From contig CAIYQF010000485.1 in the NCBI GenBank assembly GCA_903928325.1, positions 1-7,063 on the forward strand: DNA of 7,063 nucleotides, in the 5' to 3' direction. The notes beneath the pieces are model-generated. The model was not told the DNA's origin. It did no database searches and was given only the letters and a program-made list of their open reading frames with translations. Source of the stretch: an uncultured beta proteobacterium (lineage in GTDB: Bacteria; Pseudomonadota; Gammaproteobacteria; Burkholderiales; Burkholderiaceae_C). The first letter of the stretch is position 1. Every line of letters starts with the position of its first letter. Both the position numbers and the translations under genes were made by a program. Of this stretch, positions 6,108 to 7,063 are shown one piece after another.

Positions 6108-7063
6108 ATGACGAACGCAGCGCAAAGCCCCAACACCCCCTGGGGGGCCGATTCCGACAGCCTAGAAACCCGCGAATGGATGGACGCCCTGTCCGCCGTC
6201 ATTGAGGCCGAAGGCCCCGAGCGCGCGCACTTTCTTCTAGAGCAACTGCTCGAACACGCGCGCCAACAAAGCATCGATATGCCGTTTTCGGCCACTACAG
6301 GTTACGTCAACACCATAGAGACCGAGCAACAAGAGCACGCCCCTGGCAACCTGGAGATTGAAGAACGCCTACGCGCCTACATGCGCTGGAATGCCATGGC
6401 CATGGTCGTCAAGGCCAATCGGCACCATCCGGTGGACGGCGGCGACTTGGGCGGCCACATAGGTTCTTTCGCATCGCTGGCCAGTCTGTTTGGCGCGGGG
6501 TTTAACCACTTTTGGCACGCCGAGAGCGAAAACCACGGCGGCGACTGCCTGTATATCCAAGGCCACGTGTCGCCCGGCGTCTATGCCCGTGCGTACCTGG
6601 AGGGCCGCTTGACGGAAGAGCAGTTGCTCAACTTCCGCCAAGAGGTGGACGGCAAGGGCTTGTCCAGCTACCCGCACCCCAAGCTGATGCCCGAGTTCTG
6701 GCAGTTCCCCACCGTGTCCATGGGCCTGGGGCCGCTGATGGCGATTTACCAGGCGCGCTTTTTGAAATACCTGCACGCGCGCGGCATCGCCAATACCGAA
6801 AACCGCAAGGTTTGGGTGTTTTGCGGCGACGGCGAGATGGACGAGGTCGAGTCGCTGGGCGCCATTGGCCTGGCCGCACGCGAAGGCCTGGACAACCTGA
6901 TCTTCGTGATCAATTGCAACCTGCAGCGCCTGGACGGCCCGGTTCGTGGCAACGGAAAAATCGTTCAGGAACTGGAAGCTGCTTTCCGAGGCGCCGGCTG
7001 GAATTGCATCAAAGTTTTGTGGGGAAGCGACTGGGATCCGCTGTTTGAACGTGACACCAACGG
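6108..7063 (+). CDS. aceE: Pyruvate dehydrogenase E1 component, homodimeric type (3' end beyond window)
   Basis: The thiamine-diphosphate-dependent E1 subunit of the pyruvate dehydrogenase complex. It decarboxylates pyruvate and transfers the acetyl group to the lipoyl domains of E2 (AceF), linking glycolysis to the TCA cycle in the cytoplasm. The first 318 codons of an expected roughly 890-900 are present and open to the right edge. Matches to E. coli AceE run throughout: ETREWMDAL at the N-terminus, PGNLEIEERLR, His117 in DLGGHIGSF and His153 in GHVSPGVYARAYLEGRLT (equivalent to E. coli active-site His106 and His142). The TPP/Mg motif is complete: GDG at residues 240-242, 26 residues, then NCN at 269-271, followed by LQRLDGPV and GNGKI. 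A short insertion (HHPVDGG) precedes the DLGGH block relative to E. coli. A GAGGAG site 5 nt upstream supports the start. It is transcribed divergently from the sensor kinase. aceF and lpd probably follow outside the window. Confidence 0.97.
   Translation, partial: MTNAAQSPNTPWGADSDSLETREWMDALSAVIEAEGPERAHFLLEQLLEHARQQSIDMPFSATTGYVNTIETEQQEHAPGNLEIEERLRAYMRWNAMAMVVKANRHHPVDGGDLGGHIGSFASLASLFGAGFNHFWHAESENHGGDCLYIQGHVSPGVYARAYLEGRLTEEQLLNFRQEVDGKGLSSYPHPKLMPEFWQFPTVSMGLGPLMAIYQARFLKYLHARGIANTENRKVWVFCGDGEMDEVESLGAIGLAAREGLDNLIFVINCNLQRLDGPVRGNGKIVQELEAAFRGAGWNCIKVLWGSDWDPLFERDTN

Noticed and set aside
3459..6125. Longer 888-residue kinase starting at a TTG at 6125
   Set aside because: It would overlap the aceE coding start and its ribosome site. 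The extra 58 residues have no membrane or domain character, and the ATG at 5951 gives the expected short N-terminus before the first membrane helix.
6369..6952. Open frames within aceE on other frames and the opposite strand
   Set aside because: The plus-strand aceE frame is continuous and matches the family along its whole visible length, so these are shadows.
1..7063. Mobile element, CRISPR array, tRNA/rRNA, prophage or defence genes
   Set aside because: No transposase or integrase motifs, regularly spaced repeats, terminal inverted repeats or structured RNA genes were seen. The window is filled by five conserved genes and short spacers.

Overview
This looks like a chromosomal segment from a betaproteobacterium, most likely Comamonadaceae. 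The assignment rests on GC-rich coding sequence, protein sequences close to what I remember of that family's FolD, PrlC and AceE, and a gene order (aceE divergent from a PAS sensor kinase, then a FixJ-type regulator, folD and an M3 peptidase) that I recall from relatives such as Acidovorax and Polaromonas. I cannot name a genus from the window alone. No mobile element, CRISPR array, tRNA or rRNA is visible, and coding density is very high.

Layout, left to right. Positions 1-1840 (minus strand) hold most of prlC/opdA, an M3-family zinc oligopeptidase whose C-terminus runs off the left edge. It starts inside the stop codon of folD (1837-2712, minus), the bifunctional methylene-tetrahydrofolate dehydrogenase/cyclohydrolase. 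Upstream of folD lies a 208-residue FixJ/NarL-type response regulator (2771-3397, minus), preceded by an 830-residue membrane sensor histidine kinase (3459-5951, minus) with a periplasmic sensor region, two PAS-type domains and a complete HisKA/HATPase core. A 156-bp, locally A+T-rich intergenic region (5952-6107) separates the kinase from aceE (6108 onward, plus strand), the E1 subunit of pyruvate dehydrogenase, whose first 318 codons are present.

The four minus-strand genes are closely spaced (61 nt, 58 nt and a 4-nt overlap) and could form one transcription unit read away from aceE. The kinase and regulator are almost certainly a cognate pair. Their target is unknown. The divergent promoter region shared with aceE makes regulation of pyruvate dehydrogenase, autoregulation, or both a reasonable hypothesis, but the sequence does not prove it. 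folD (one-carbon metabolism) and prlC (peptide turnover) look like housekeeping passengers.

I see no clear sign of a novel system. The most worthwhile lead is the two-component system of unknown signal facing aceE.
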